A stretch of 64,000 bases of DNA, taken from contig NZ_BAMW01000006.1 in assembly GCF_000963945.1 (NCBI RefSeq), forward strand, positions 62,001 through 126,000, given 5' to 3'. The position numbers and the translations under genes were made by a program. Positions 9,984-18,222 of this stretch are shown piece by piece; position 1 is the stretch's first letter; the number at the start of each line of letters is the position of its first letter. Under the pieces are notes generated by a model. It was not told the origin of the DNA and ran no database searches. It worked only from the letters and a program-made list of their open reading frames with translations. This DNA is from Acetobacter indonesiensis (GTDB taxonomy: Bacteria > Pseudomonadota > Alphaproteobacteria > Acetobacterales > Acetobacteraceae).

Positions 9984-10220
9984 TCAAACAACCACAGTGC
10001 GATTGCGCCGCCACGTTTCTTCTAGGGCATCGGCCGGGTCCATGTGGGTTTCACTCCACGCGCCGTCTGTATCGGGAGCATGAGCCAGCGCACGCCATTG
10101 TGCCGTTCCCGGCAGGCGTTCAAGTTTGATAACCCATGACGGAGGGATGCGGGTCAAAAGCCGTTCAATTTTCTGGCCCGATGTCAGCGGTTTTGCGTAA
10201 TTGTGGCCCATCGCATTCAT
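9984..10220 (-). CDS. Small hypothetical protein (78 aa)
   Basis: A compact soluble protein with the central stretch IERLLTRIPPSWVIKLERLPGTAQWRAL and an acidic helix PADALEETWRRN. It follows the rpiA-gntK fusion by about 150 bases on the same strand and may be the last gene of that unit. The ATG at 10220 has GGG just upstream; an ATG at 10211 and a TTG at 10247 are alternatives. I do not recognise the family. Codon use looks like that of its neighbours, so I think it is real. Confidence 0.6.
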   Translation of the reverse strand: MNAMGHNYAKPLTSGQKIERLLTRIPPSWVIKLERLPGTAQWRALAHAPDTDGAWSETHMDPADALEETWRRNRTVVV

Positions 10221-10374
10221 CCCGTTTGTTCGCTGTGTCGTAAACAAGACACTTAAAATAAGGCAGGCCCGTTTCAGATGAAACGCTTACTGCCCTTTGA
10301 CGCACGGATTATGCATGGTGCCACCCGCAGGGAAAGCGCTAACCGGCGGGTGGCTGATAGAACAGTTCGGTGGT

Positions 10375-11664
10375 TTACAGGCTTTTCAGTTTTGTCAGAA
10401 TGGTTGCGATTGTTTGCGGCGGCGGGCTTGCGACGGAAATGGTCATCGCGTGCTCATCATCGGTTGGGGGCTCCAGTGTCTGGAGCTGGCTGGGCAGCAG
10501 GCTGGCCGGCATATAGTGGCCTTTGCGCGTCTGAAGCCGCTTGATCAGGACGGTTTCATCAACGTGCAGGTAAATGAAAACAGGGTTCAGCCCGTCACGC
10601 CGCAACACATCGCGATAGGAACGCTTTAATGCAGAGCATGTCAGAATAGCGCCCGAACCGCTTTTTTCACATTCAGCCAGCCATTCATGGCACCGTTCCA
10701 GCCAAGGCCAGCGGTCTTCATCGTTCAAGGGAATACCGGCTGCCATTTTCTGCACGTTGGCAGAGGGGTGCAGGTCATCCCCTTCCTGAAAAGGCCAGCC
10801 CAGTTCGTTCCGCAGGCCTTCAGCGATTGTGGTTTTGCCGCAGCCCGAAACACCCATGATAACCAGCAGATGTTTGCCAATTCCCTCTGCCGCGGGCTGG
10901 CTGGGCAGAGTTTGCTTGCTGCCCATAACTTCGCTGCTTAACTGCGCGGCAGATCGGTTGCCGGGGTGCAGAATACGGATACCTTCCGGTCCTGCGGTAA
11001 TGGTCTGCGTGGCCATGTGCAGAAACAGGCCATGTTCAATCACGCCCACAATATTATAAATGTTCTGACTGAGCGTGTCCGGGTCTTCAATCCGGCCAAA
11101 CACACAATCCATGATCAGGTTTTTTTCATCGGTCAGATAAAAAGACCCGTCACGGTTTTTTCGTGGTGCAACGTGGGCACCCAGCCGTGCCAGCCGTGCG
11201 GCCGCACTTTCCCAACCAAAAGGAACAACTTCCACCGGCACGGGGCAGAGGGTGCCAAGATGGTCAACATACTTGCTGTTATCTGCCACCACGACAAACT
11301 GCCGTGCGGCGGAGGCAACAATTTTCTCACGCAGAAGCGCCCCGCCACGGCCTTTGACCAGATTAAGCGTGCCGGGTTCAATTTCGTCCGCCCCGTCAAT
11401 CGCAATATCCAGATCAGGATGTTCAGCAAAGCCGGTAATGGGGATACCCTCTTCCCGGGCTTGCGCTTCTGTTGCGTCTGATGTGGGGATTGCACAGATA
11501 CGTAAGCCTTCTTCCCGCACGCGGCGGCCCAGTTCTGCCACCACAAAGACAGCGGTAGATCCGGTGCCCAAGCCAACGGCCATACCGTCCCGCACCAGAG
11601 ACGCGGCCTTTACGGCAGCCTGCTGTTTGAACTGTGCGGCAGGATCAAGTTGCGGTCCGGTCAT
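10375..11664 (-). CDS. rpiA-gntK: Fused ribose-5-phosphate isomerase A and gluconokinase
   Basis: Two complete enzymes in one 429-residue frame. Residues 1-245 are RpiA: GLGTGST at 31-37, catalytic D90 and D93 in IDGADEI, K104 and E113 in VKGRGGALLREK. Residues 264-429 are a P-loop gluconate kinase: Walker A GVSGCGKT at 271-278, DDLHP at 296-300, LNDEDRWPWL, CSALKRSYRD and KGHYMPASLLPSQ. The join (about 246-263) is a short Ser/Gln/Pro-rich linker, with no stop or frameshift. RpiA interconverts ribose 5-phosphate and ribulose 5-phosphate; GntK makes 6-phosphogluconate from gluconate and ATP. It lies 35 bases after pgl in the pentose phosphate operon, so the fusion couples entry and isomerisation steps of the pathway. 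Confidence 0.95.
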   Translation of the reverse strand: MTGPQLDPAAQFKQQAAVKAASLVRDGMAVGLGTGSTAVFVVAELGRRVREEGLRICAIPTSDATEAQAREEGIPITGFAEHPDLDIAIDGADEIEPGTLNLVKGRGGALLREKIVASAARQFVVVADNSKYVDHLGTLCPVPVEVVPFGWESAAARLARLGAHVAPRKNRDGSFYLTDEKNLIMDCVFGRIEDPDTLSQNIYNIVGVIEHGLFLHMATQTITAGPEGIRILHPGNRSAAQLSSEVMGSKQTLPSQPAAEGIGKHLLVIMGVSGCGKTTIAEGLRNELGWPFQEGDDLHPSANVQKMAAGIPLNDEDRWPWLERCHEWLAECEKSGSGAILTCSALKRSYRDVLRRDGLNPVFIYLHVDETVLIKRLQTRKGHYMPASLLPSQLQTLEPPTDDEHAMTISVASPPPQTIATILTKLKSL

Positions 11665-11699
11665 GGCGGTTTTCCTCGTTCTTGTTCTTCAGCGTCACG

Positions 11700-12440
11700 T
11701 TATGCGTCAGGTGCGGCGGCTTGGTCTAGAACCCAGAGCAGGTCCCCCATAGCAGTAATCGCACTGGCAGGGCAGGAGGGGTCTTGTGCCCGAACCTTTG
11801 CAACCGTGTCTTTCTTGCTGGCCCCTTCGACCAGAAACACAACATGACGGCTGGCATGAATGGCGGGGTATGTCAGCGTAAGGCGCGTATAAGGGGCGAC
11901 AGGCGGCACACAGGTTGCAACCCATGCCGTGCGTTCTTTCAGCACAGGTTGACCCGGGAACAGGGATGCCGTGTGTCCATCTGCGCCCAGCCCAAGCAGA
12001 TTGACGTCAAACAATGGACGGTCAGCCTGAAGCGTATCTGCACCGTAAAACTGTTTCAGCCGTGTTTCATAAGCCTTGGCCGCATCTTCTGCTGACCCAA
12101 CGCCGGGCATGGGGTGCAGATTTTCAGCCGGTACTGGCACACGGGAAAAGAGTAGCCGCTGCATCATGCCAAAATTGCTGTCTTCATGGTCATGCGGCAG
12201 GAAACGGTCATCACCCAGGAAAAACTGCATCCGTCCCCAGGGAAACCGGCTGGCATAGGGTTCAGTCGCCATCAGGCTGTACAGACTTTGGGGGGTGCTG
12301 CCACCAGATAACGCAATGCTGAAAGGACCGTCGCTTTTGCGTGTGGCCAGATCAAGCAGCCAGTCAGCCAGATTCCGCGTTGCGTCCTCACGATTTGCAA
12401 AAACAGAGACGCTGCCTGTGCGGGTATCCTGTCCGGCCAT
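11700..12440 (-). CDS. pgl: 6-phosphogluconolactonase
   Basis: A 246-residue DevB/SOL-type lactonase that hydrolyses 6-phosphogluconolactone to 6-phosphogluconate. The start at 12440 has GGAAAGGAA upstream. Motifs are LSGGSTP at 44-50, FFLGDDRFLPHDHEDSNFGM, and GLGADGHTASLFPG, the phosphate-binding and catalytic region. It lies 4 bases after a Cof-type HAD gene and 35 bases before rpiA-gntK, in an unbroken minus-strand series with gnd and tal-pgi. The glucose-6-phosphate dehydrogenase that would feed it is not in the window. Confidence 0.94.
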   Translation of the reverse strand: MAGQDTRTGSVSVFANREDATRNLADWLLDLATRKSDGPFSIALSGGSTPQSLYSLMATEPYASRFPWGRMQFFLGDDRFLPHDHEDSNFGMMQRLLFSRVPVPAENLHPMPGVGSAEDAAKAYETRLKQFYGADTLQADRPLFDVNLLGLGADGHTASLFPGQPVLKERTAWVATCVPPVAPYTRLTLTYPAIHASRHVVFLVEGASKKDTVAKVRAQDPSCPASAITAMGDLLWVLDQAAAPDA

Positions 12441-12444
12441 ATTT

Positions 12445-13263
12445 TTATTCCTTTCCAAACACAAAACGCTCAATGCCTTTGGCAAATCCGTCTTCTTCAG
12501 ATGACGCTGTTACCCATGTTGCGGCTGATTTTACATCTTCCGTGGCCTGTCCCATCGCGATTGAAAAACCGCTGACCTGAAACATCAGCGTGTCATTGGG
12601 CTGATCCCCCAATGTTAACATGCAGGAAGCCGGAATGTTCAAAAGACGCTCAAGGGTGTGAACAACGCCGCCCTTGTTGGCATGGGGATGTGTGATGTCA
12701 ACATAATAGGGTTGGGAAAGTGCAGCGGATGCATCTGCGCCAAGTTCTGCCTGCAATGTGGCGGCAACGCTTTGCATACGTGCTGCATCATCGCTTACAC
12801 CGGTAATCTTGATCACGTCATTCAGGGCATCTGAAAAATCTGATGTCTGACGTGGGGGGAATTTGACGGTCCACTCCTCGCGCGCCACATGGGGGCCTTG
12901 GGCATCAGGCACCAGCCATTCCGTGCTGGTATAAAGCCAAGCCGGGACCTGATGGTTTTTGAGGATAGCGAGGGTTTTTTCAGCTGTTACGGCAGGCAGG
13001 CGCAGCGCCTCAATCAATGTAAGGTCAGGTTGCACCATCATGCCGCCGTTGAACCCTGCAAACGGGGTGTTCAACTGTAATGCGGGAAGCAGCATGGCCA
13101 TACCACGGGGCGGGCGACCAGACGTAATGGTGAAGAGAATATCCTGCTGTTTCAGGGCTTCGACAGCACGGATAGCACGCGGAGTCAGAATTTTCTCACG
13201 CGTGACCAGCGTGCCGTCAACATCCGCCAGCACGAGACGAATATCATGCTGGAAGAGTGTCAT
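12445..13263 (-). CDS. Cof-type HAD-superfamily phosphatase (first of two)
   Basis: A 272-residue HAD hydrolase with the C2B (Cof) cap. Motif I is LADVDGTL with nucleophile D14 and acid D16; motif II is ITSGRPP; motif IV is LGDQPNDTLMF. Family members remove phosphate from sugar phosphates, PLP or flavin nucleotides. It stands directly between its paralogue (3 bases) and pgl (4 bases), so it is co-transcribed with the pentose phosphate genes. The substrate may be a sugar phosphate or a damaged side product of the pathway; this is inference from context only. Confidence 0.9.
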   Translation of the reverse strand: MTLFQHDIRLVLADVDGTLVTREKILTPRAIRAVEALKQQDILFTITSGRPPRGMAMLLPALQLNTPFAGFNGGMMVQPDLTLIEALRLPAVTAEKTLAILKNHQVPAWLYTSTEWLVPDAQGPHVAREEWTVKFPPRQTSDFSDALNDVIKITGVSDDAARMQSVAATLQAELGADASAALSQPYYVDITHPHANKGGVVHTLERLLNIPASCMLTLGDQPNDTLMFQVSGFSIAMGQATEDVKSAATWVTASSEEDGFAKGIERFVFGKE

Positions 13264-13266
13264 GAG

Positions 13267-14160
13267 TTATGCGCCTTGCGGTGGTGTGGCCGCAGCCGGG
13301 TTGGGTTGTTCTACCCGCGGCAGAACCAGACTTTCCATGGCTTTTGCCCAACCTTCATGCTCATTCGTGTCTGTGGTGAAGTGCGCGTGGGACCGCACAT
13401 GGTCATTTGCCTGCCCCATAGCAATGCTTAACCCGGCCAGTTTCAGCATGGGAATATCGTTGTTCATATCCCCAATACAGGCGACCTCGGCTGGGGAAAT
13501 GCCATAGAATGCCGCAAGCTGTTGCAAGGCATGACCTTTGTTGGCTTCCAGCGGTGTGATGTCCAGAAACCACTGGGCAGAACGGGCAACGCAGGCGCGG
13601 CCTTCAAGCAGTGAACCGATTTCGATTTCCTGTCGTTCCAGCAACTCATAATCCGCAGTGGAGCCGGTTATTTTGCCAATACCGTTCAATGACCCTGCGA
13701 AGGAAGACACAACGTGGGGCTGCATATGAATGGCCCGCTTTTCGGGCTCCACATACGCGCCGGTTTCATTTTCAACCAGCCATTCATGCCCACGGAACAA
13801 CCACGCATCAACATCATGCACTTTCAGCATATCCAGCGCGTCGCGCACGGCACCCGGATCTAGTGCCAGCTCAGAGCGTACCGTCCGGTCTGCGTTGAAA
13901 ATGGTGCCCCCATTCAAGGCCCCATAAGGAGTATTGAGGCCCAGCACCTCAAAATACATTTCCATCCCGTTGGGCGGCCGGCTGCTGACCAGACACACCG
14001 GAACCCCGGCATCTTTCAACGTCTGAATGGCAGCAAGACTGCGACGGGTAACCTGCTTTTCAGGCGTTAACAGGGTGCCGTCCATGTCCGTGACAACAAG
14101 TTTGATGCGGGACGCTGGAGGAGAGAGAGCGGCCTGACGGGCGCTTTCATTAACCATCAT
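13267..14160 (-). CDS. Cof-type HAD-superfamily phosphatase (second of two)
   Basis: A 297-residue paralogue of the next gene downstream. Motif I is VVTDMDGTLL with D25 and D27, motif II LVSSRPPNGMEMY, and motif IV IGDMNNDIPML; both proteins share the segment (L/F)SIAMGQA. It starts with a double ATG after AGGAGA. The C-terminus ends in a Pro/Ala-rich tail. It lies 87 bases downstream of gnd. Two different copies side by side suggest either two substrates or a heteromer. No specific function can be claimed. Confidence 0.9.
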   Translation of the reverse strand: MMVNESARQAALSPPASRIKLVVTDMDGTLLTPEKQVTRRSLAAIQTLKDAGVPVCLVSSRPPNGMEMYFEVLGLNTPYGALNGGTIFNADRTVRSELALDPGAVRDALDMLKVHDVDAWLFRGHEWLVENETGAYVEPEKRAIHMQPHVVSSFAGSLNGIGKITGSTADYELLERQEIEIGSLLEGRACVARSAQWFLDITPLEANKGHALQQLAAFYGISPAEVACIGDMNNDIPMLKLAGLSIAMGQANDHVRSHAHFTTDTNEHEGWAKAMESLVLPRVEQPNPAAATPPQGA

Positions 14161-14247
14161 GCTTGCTTTACTCTCCTGAAAAATCTGGATGCCGATACGC
14201 TAACAAAAAGGGCGGCGTATCGGCGGTAGGGAACTTAAAAGTCTGAC

Positions 14248-15249
14248 TTACTCTTTGGTTTCAACGTGGCCACCAAAGCCATAACGCATGGCAGAAAGCA
14301 CTTTTTCAGCATACGTATTATCAGAGCGTGAGCGGAAACGTGTGAACAGAGCAGCCGTCATAACCGGCACTGGCACGGCTTCTTCAATGGCGGCTTCAAT
14401 GGTCCAGCGGCCTTCACCGGAATCATTTACTTCGCCCGAGAATTCAGACAGTTCGCCATTTTTGGTCATGGCCTGTGCGGTCAGATCTAGCAGCCAGGAT
14501 GACACAACGCTGCCACGCCGCCAGACTTCGGCAATGTCCGCCATATTGAGCGAAAACCGTTCTTCTTCCGCCAGCAGGGGGGAATCCTTACGGTACATCA
14601 CGTCAAAACCTTCAGCGAAGGCCTGCATCATACCGTATTCAATGCCGTTATGGACCATTTTTACAAAATGGCCTGACCCAGCCGGGCCACAATACAGGTA
14701 CCCCTGTTCTGCCCGCGGGTCGAGGTCCGTGCCCTTATCGCGCCCCGGTGTGCGGGGGATATCGCCAATTCCGGGGGCTAAAGCTGCAAGAATGGGATCA
14801 ATATGGTCGGCCGCTTCCTTGGTGCCGCCGTACATCATGCAGTAGCCGCGCTCCAGCCCCCACACACCGCCTGATGTGCCGACATCAATATAATCAATGC
14901 CTTTTTCGGCCAGAACTTTGGCACGGCGAATATCGTCTTTGTAATAGGTGTTGCCACCATCAATCACGATATCACCACGCTGAAGCAATCCTGCCAGAGA
15001 CATCACGGTTTCTTCCGTGATGGGGCCAGCAGGCAGCATGGACCAGACAATTTTTCTGGGGCCCGTCAGCTTGTCCGCCACATCGGCCAGTGTGCTGGCC
15101 CCAATGGCGCGCCCGGCTTCTGCGCGGGCAACCACTTTTTCAACTGCGGCGGCGTCACGATCATACACCACCACGTCATGCCCATGCCGTGTCAGGCGGA
15201 CAGCAATGTTGCCGCCCATTCTTCCAAGCCCGACGATGCCGATCTGCAT
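14248..15249 (-). CDS. gnd: 6-phosphogluconate dehydrogenase, decarboxylating, short form
   Basis: At 333 residues this is the short type of the enzyme, not the roughly 470-residue E. coli form. The N-terminus has [13 protein letters not shown], then VVVYDRD at the end of the second beta strand; the acidic residue there suggests NAD rather than NADP, as reported for the short Gluconobacter enzymes. [32 protein letters not shown] and [23 protein letters not shown] are the substrate and catalytic regions (Lys and Asn in the last). AAGGAA stands before the ATG. It makes ribulose 5-phosphate and CO2. The gene is 25 bases downstream of tal-pgi. Confidence 0.95.
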   Translation of the reverse strand: MQIGIVGLGRMGGNIAVRLTRHGHDVVVYDRDAAAVEKVVARAEAGRAIGASTLADVADKLTGPRKIVWSMLPAGPITEETVMSLAGLLQRGDIVIDGGNTYYKDDIRRAKVLAEKGIDYIDVGTSGGVWGLERGYCMMYGGTKEAADHIDPILAALAPGIGDIPRTPGRDKGTDLDPRAEQGYLYCGPAGSGHFVKMVHNGIEYGMMQAFAEGFDVMYRKDSPLLAEEERFSLNMADIAEVWRRGSVVSSWLLDLTAQAMTKNGELSEFSGEVNDSGEGRWTIEAAIEEAVPVPVMTAALFTRFRSRSDNTYAEKVLSAMRYGFGGHVETKE

Positions 15250-15274
15250 GCTGTATTCCTTCTTAGACTAGATA

Positions 15275-18130
15275 TTAGACGGCGCTGTGCAGGGCTTTTG
15301 CCAGATCAGCTAGCCCCGTTTTCAGATCACCGCGAATGTGAACGCGCAGGGCACGGCGGCCCCGTTCGGCCAGCACATCAAAATCCCCACGCGCCTGCGC
15401 GGCCTTGACCACACCGAATGAGTAGTTTTCACCGGGTACGGGCAGATCATGCGCATCATCAGCTGTAATTTGCAGGAAAACCCCGCTATCTGGCCCACCT
15501 TTGTAAGCTTGCCCGGTTGAATGCAGGAAGCGCGGTCCGAATTCTGCTGCCGTGGCAACTGTTTTGGCATCCCGGATTTTCAAACGGGTGTGCTGAATCC
15601 ATTCCCGTGTTGCGGCATCCCGTTCAATATAGGCCAGCAGCCCCACATAATCGCCAGCTTTAACACGGTCAAAATGGGCTTTCAGAATGGTTTCAGCGCT
15701 GTCACCCTTCAGGGCAGCGGCGTTGGTTTTGTCTGCAAAGAAGGCAAACTGTCCGTGTTCAGCAAAAGGCTGCTCGGCTGGCAATTTGCCAGTTTTGTTG
15801 TAGGCGTCAGTCAGTTTGCGGGTTTCAATCTTGCTGGCTTCGACATCCGGCTGATCGAACGGATCAATTCCCAGAAATGCACCAGAAACAGCGGTTGCCA
15901 GTTCCCAACGGAAAAATTCCTGCGCGATCTGCCGTGTATGGTGCAGCGTAATGGTAATAACCGGCTGGCCTGCATCAATCAGCGTAGCAATGGCTTCATC
16001 CTGCTCATGCCGGTGTTCCGGGGCCAGACGCAGATAAACGAACAGACGGTCCGAACCATAGCGTTTTGGTCCGCCCAGTGTTTCGTCATCAATGGGGATA
16101 ATACCCTTGCCGTGTTTGCCAGTGGATTCAGCAACAAGCTGTTCAAGCCATGCACCAAAGTCAGCAATTTGCGGGGTAGCCACAACAGTCAGCTTATCCC
16201 GTCCGAACTGGGTTGCCGCAACGCCCATGATGGTGCCCAGCAGAACAGCGGCATTCTGCGCCGGTGGCACGCTGGCATCGCTCAGGCGGACACCTAGCAG
16301 AGCATCTTCAAGGAATAGTTTGACCGGAATGCCCGATGCGGCGGCAGGAACCAACCCGAAGTTGGAAAGGACGGAATACCGCCCACCAATCTGCGGTTCA
16401 CCAGCAAAAATCTTCCAGAAGCCTTCTTTCTTTGCCAGAGCTTCCAGCTTGGAGCCGGGGTCGGTAATGGCTACAAAATGGCTGCCAACCTTATCCCCCA
16501 ATGCTTTTTTTGCGAGATCATGGAAGTAGGCCAGCATGATATTGGGCTCAAGCGTGCCACCTGACTTGGAGGCAACGATGAACAACGTCTGCGCCGGGTC
16601 TATCTTTTTGGCGTAAGTCGCAACCTGCTGCGGGTCGGTGCTGTCGAGCACATACAGATGGCCAAAGCCTTCATGCTTGCCAAATGTTTCAGCCAGTACT
16701 TCCGGGCCAAGGCTTGAGCCGCCCATGCCCATAAGCAGAACCTGTTTGAAGCCACGGGCTTTAACTTCGGCCTGAAAACTTTCCAGTTCAGCAACATGAT
16801 CCAGACGGTCTTGGGTAATATCAAGCCATTTAAGCCATTTAGCTTCTTCCCCGCCTGTCCAGACGGAAGTGTCCTTGGCCCAGAGCTTGCGGATAGTGCC
16901 GTCCTTACGCCAGCCATCCAGCCCCTTCTGCACGGCAGCTTCAAGGTCTGCGGGGAGAGACGTCTTGATATCGGTCAGTTTGTTGGCCAGCAGGGTTTTC
17001 TGCTTGGCAGCCACAGACCCCAGAAGCGCGTCAAATGCTTCTTCGAAAGACGTGACGCCTTCATTAACCAGCGTTTCTGTCACACCTTGCAGGTTAAGAC
17101 CCAATCGCTCGACTTCGGATAGAACGTGGCGGGCATCATCAATGCCACCCAGCAATGTTTCCTTGGCAGTGCCGTGGTCACGGAAGGCATCCATGGTGGC
17201 CGGGGGCAGCGTATTGACGGTATGCGGGCCAATCAGATTGTCCACATAGAGGACGTCGCTGTAAGCTTTGTCTTTGGTACCCGTTGACGCCCACAACAGG
17301 CGCTGTGGTTGCGCGCCAGCGGCTTCAAGCGTTTTCCAGCGTGGGGTTTTAATTACGTCCTGCCAATACAGATAGGCCAGCTTGGCGTTTGCTATGGCAA
17401 CTTTTCCGCGCAGGGCTTTCAGCGCGTCTGCGTCCTTGTCACCAGCTTTGATACGGCGATCAATTTCCGCATCAATCTTGCCGTCAATCCGGCTGACAAA
17501 GAAGGAAGCCACAGACGCCACACGTGACAGATCGCCACCCGTCTTGTGCAGGTCTTCAAGGCCGGAAAGCCAGGCTTCCACTACTGCCTTGTAAGCAGAA
17601 AGCGCAAAAATCAGCGTGACGTTAACGTTAATACCAGCCGCAATGGTCTGGCGAATAGCCGGAATACTTTCAGGTGTAGCCGGAATCTTGATCATCAGAT
17701 TCGGTTCGGACACGTCAGCCCACAGACGTTGTGCTTCGTGCGCTGTGCCTTTCTCGTCTCGCGCCAGATAAGGGGAGACCTCTAGGCTGACAAAGCCGTC
17801 ACGGTGTTTGGTCTGCTCATAGACCGGGGCCAGAACGTGCGCTGCTTTCTTGATATCCTGCACCGCCAGTTTTTCATACAACGCACCGGGGGAGACAATG
17901 TCATGCGCCAGAACAGATTTGATCTGCGCATCATATTCCGTGCCTTCCCCCATGGCCTTCTGAAAAATGGCCGGGTTGGACGTTACACCGCGTACGTCAT
18001 CATCCTGCACAAGGCGCGCCAGAGACCCGTCTTCAACAAAAGAGCGACGGATAAAATCCAGCCATGGAGACTGTTGAACCGTGGCAAGCGCCCTTAGCGG
18101 GTTGGCCTCTTTACTGTGTGAAGCAGTCAT
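15275..18130 (-). CDS. tal-pgi: Bifunctional transaldolase / glucose-6-phosphate isomerase
   Basis: A 951-residue fusion. Residues 1 to about 370 are transaldolase: VTSNPAIFQKAM at 49-60, the Schiff-base K148 in MIKIPAT, and VNVTLIFA. Residues of about 390-951 are glucose-6-phosphate isomerase: VLLMGMGGSSLGPEVLAETFG, VASKSGGT and a long C-terminal domain. The two parts are joined without stop or frameshift. The first transfers a dihydroxyacetone unit between sugar phosphates; the second interconverts glucose 6- and fructose 6-phosphate. Such fusions are known in acetic acid bacteria and some other lineages. It lies between tkt (92 bases) and gnd (25 bases). Confidence 0.96.
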   Translation of the reverse strand: MTASHSKEANPLRALATVQQSPWLDFIRRSFVEDGSLARLVQDDDVRGVTSNPAIFQKAMGEGTEYDAQIKSVLAHDIVSPGALYEKLAVQDIKKAAHVLAPVYEQTKHRDGFVSLEVSPYLARDEKGTAHEAQRLWADVSEPNLMIKIPATPESIPAIRQTIAAGINVNVTLIFALSAYKAVVEAWLSGLEDLHKTGGDLSRVASVASFFVSRIDGKIDAEIDRRIKAGDKDADALKALRGKVAIANAKLAYLYWQDVIKTPRWKTLEAAGAQPQRLLWASTGTKDKAYSDVLYVDNLIGPHTVNTLPPATMDAFRDHGTAKETLLGGIDDARHVLSEVERLGLNLQGVTETLVNEGVTSFEEAFDALLGSVAAKQKTLLANKLTDIKTSLPADLEAAVQKGLDGWRKDGTIRKLWAKDTSVWTGGEEAKWLKWLDITQDRLDHVAELESFQAEVKARGFKQVLLMGMGGSSLGPEVLAETFGKHEGFGHLYVLDSTDPQQVATYAKKIDPAQTLFIVASKSGGTLEPNIMLAYFHDLAKKALGDKVGSHFVAITDPGSKLEALAKKEGFWKIFAGEPQIGGRYSVLSNFGLVPAAASGIPVKLFLEDALLGVRLSDASVPPAQNAAVLLGTIMGVAATQFGRDKLTVVATPQIADFGAWLEQLVAESTGKHGKGIIPIDDETLGGPKRYGSDRLFVYLRLAPEHRHEQDEAIATLIDAGQPVITITLHHTRQIAQEFFRWELATAVSGAFLGIDPFDQPDVEASKIETRKLTDAYNKTGKLPAEQPFAEHGQFAFFADKTNAAALKGDSAETILKAHFDRVKAGDYVGLLAYIERDAATREWIQHTRLKIRDAKTVATAAEFGPRFLHSTGQAYKGGPDSGVFLQITADDAHDLPVPGENYSFGVVKAAQARGDFDVLAERGRRALRVHIRGDLKTGLADLAKALHSAV

Positions 18131-18155
18131 AGCTGACGTCCTTTTGCTACCTGCC

Positions 18156-18179
18156 CCCCTTCCGTTTGACGGGAAGGGG
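18156..18179. other. Hairpin between tkt and tal-pgi
   Basis: CCCCTTCC at 18156-18163 pairs with GGAAGGGG at 18172-18179 around an 8-base loop. On the minus strand it falls after tkt and before tal-pgi. No T run follows, so it is more likely an mRNA processing or stability element than a full terminator. Confidence 0.45.
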
Positions 18180-18222
18180 AGCCTGAAAATACATTCCGAT
18201 ACGATGTAACGTGTGCTGAGGG

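Noticed and set aside
15521-16297. Plus-strand frame of about 258 codons inside tal-pgi
   Set aside because: Antisense to the Pgi part of a well supported fusion gene and without family features.
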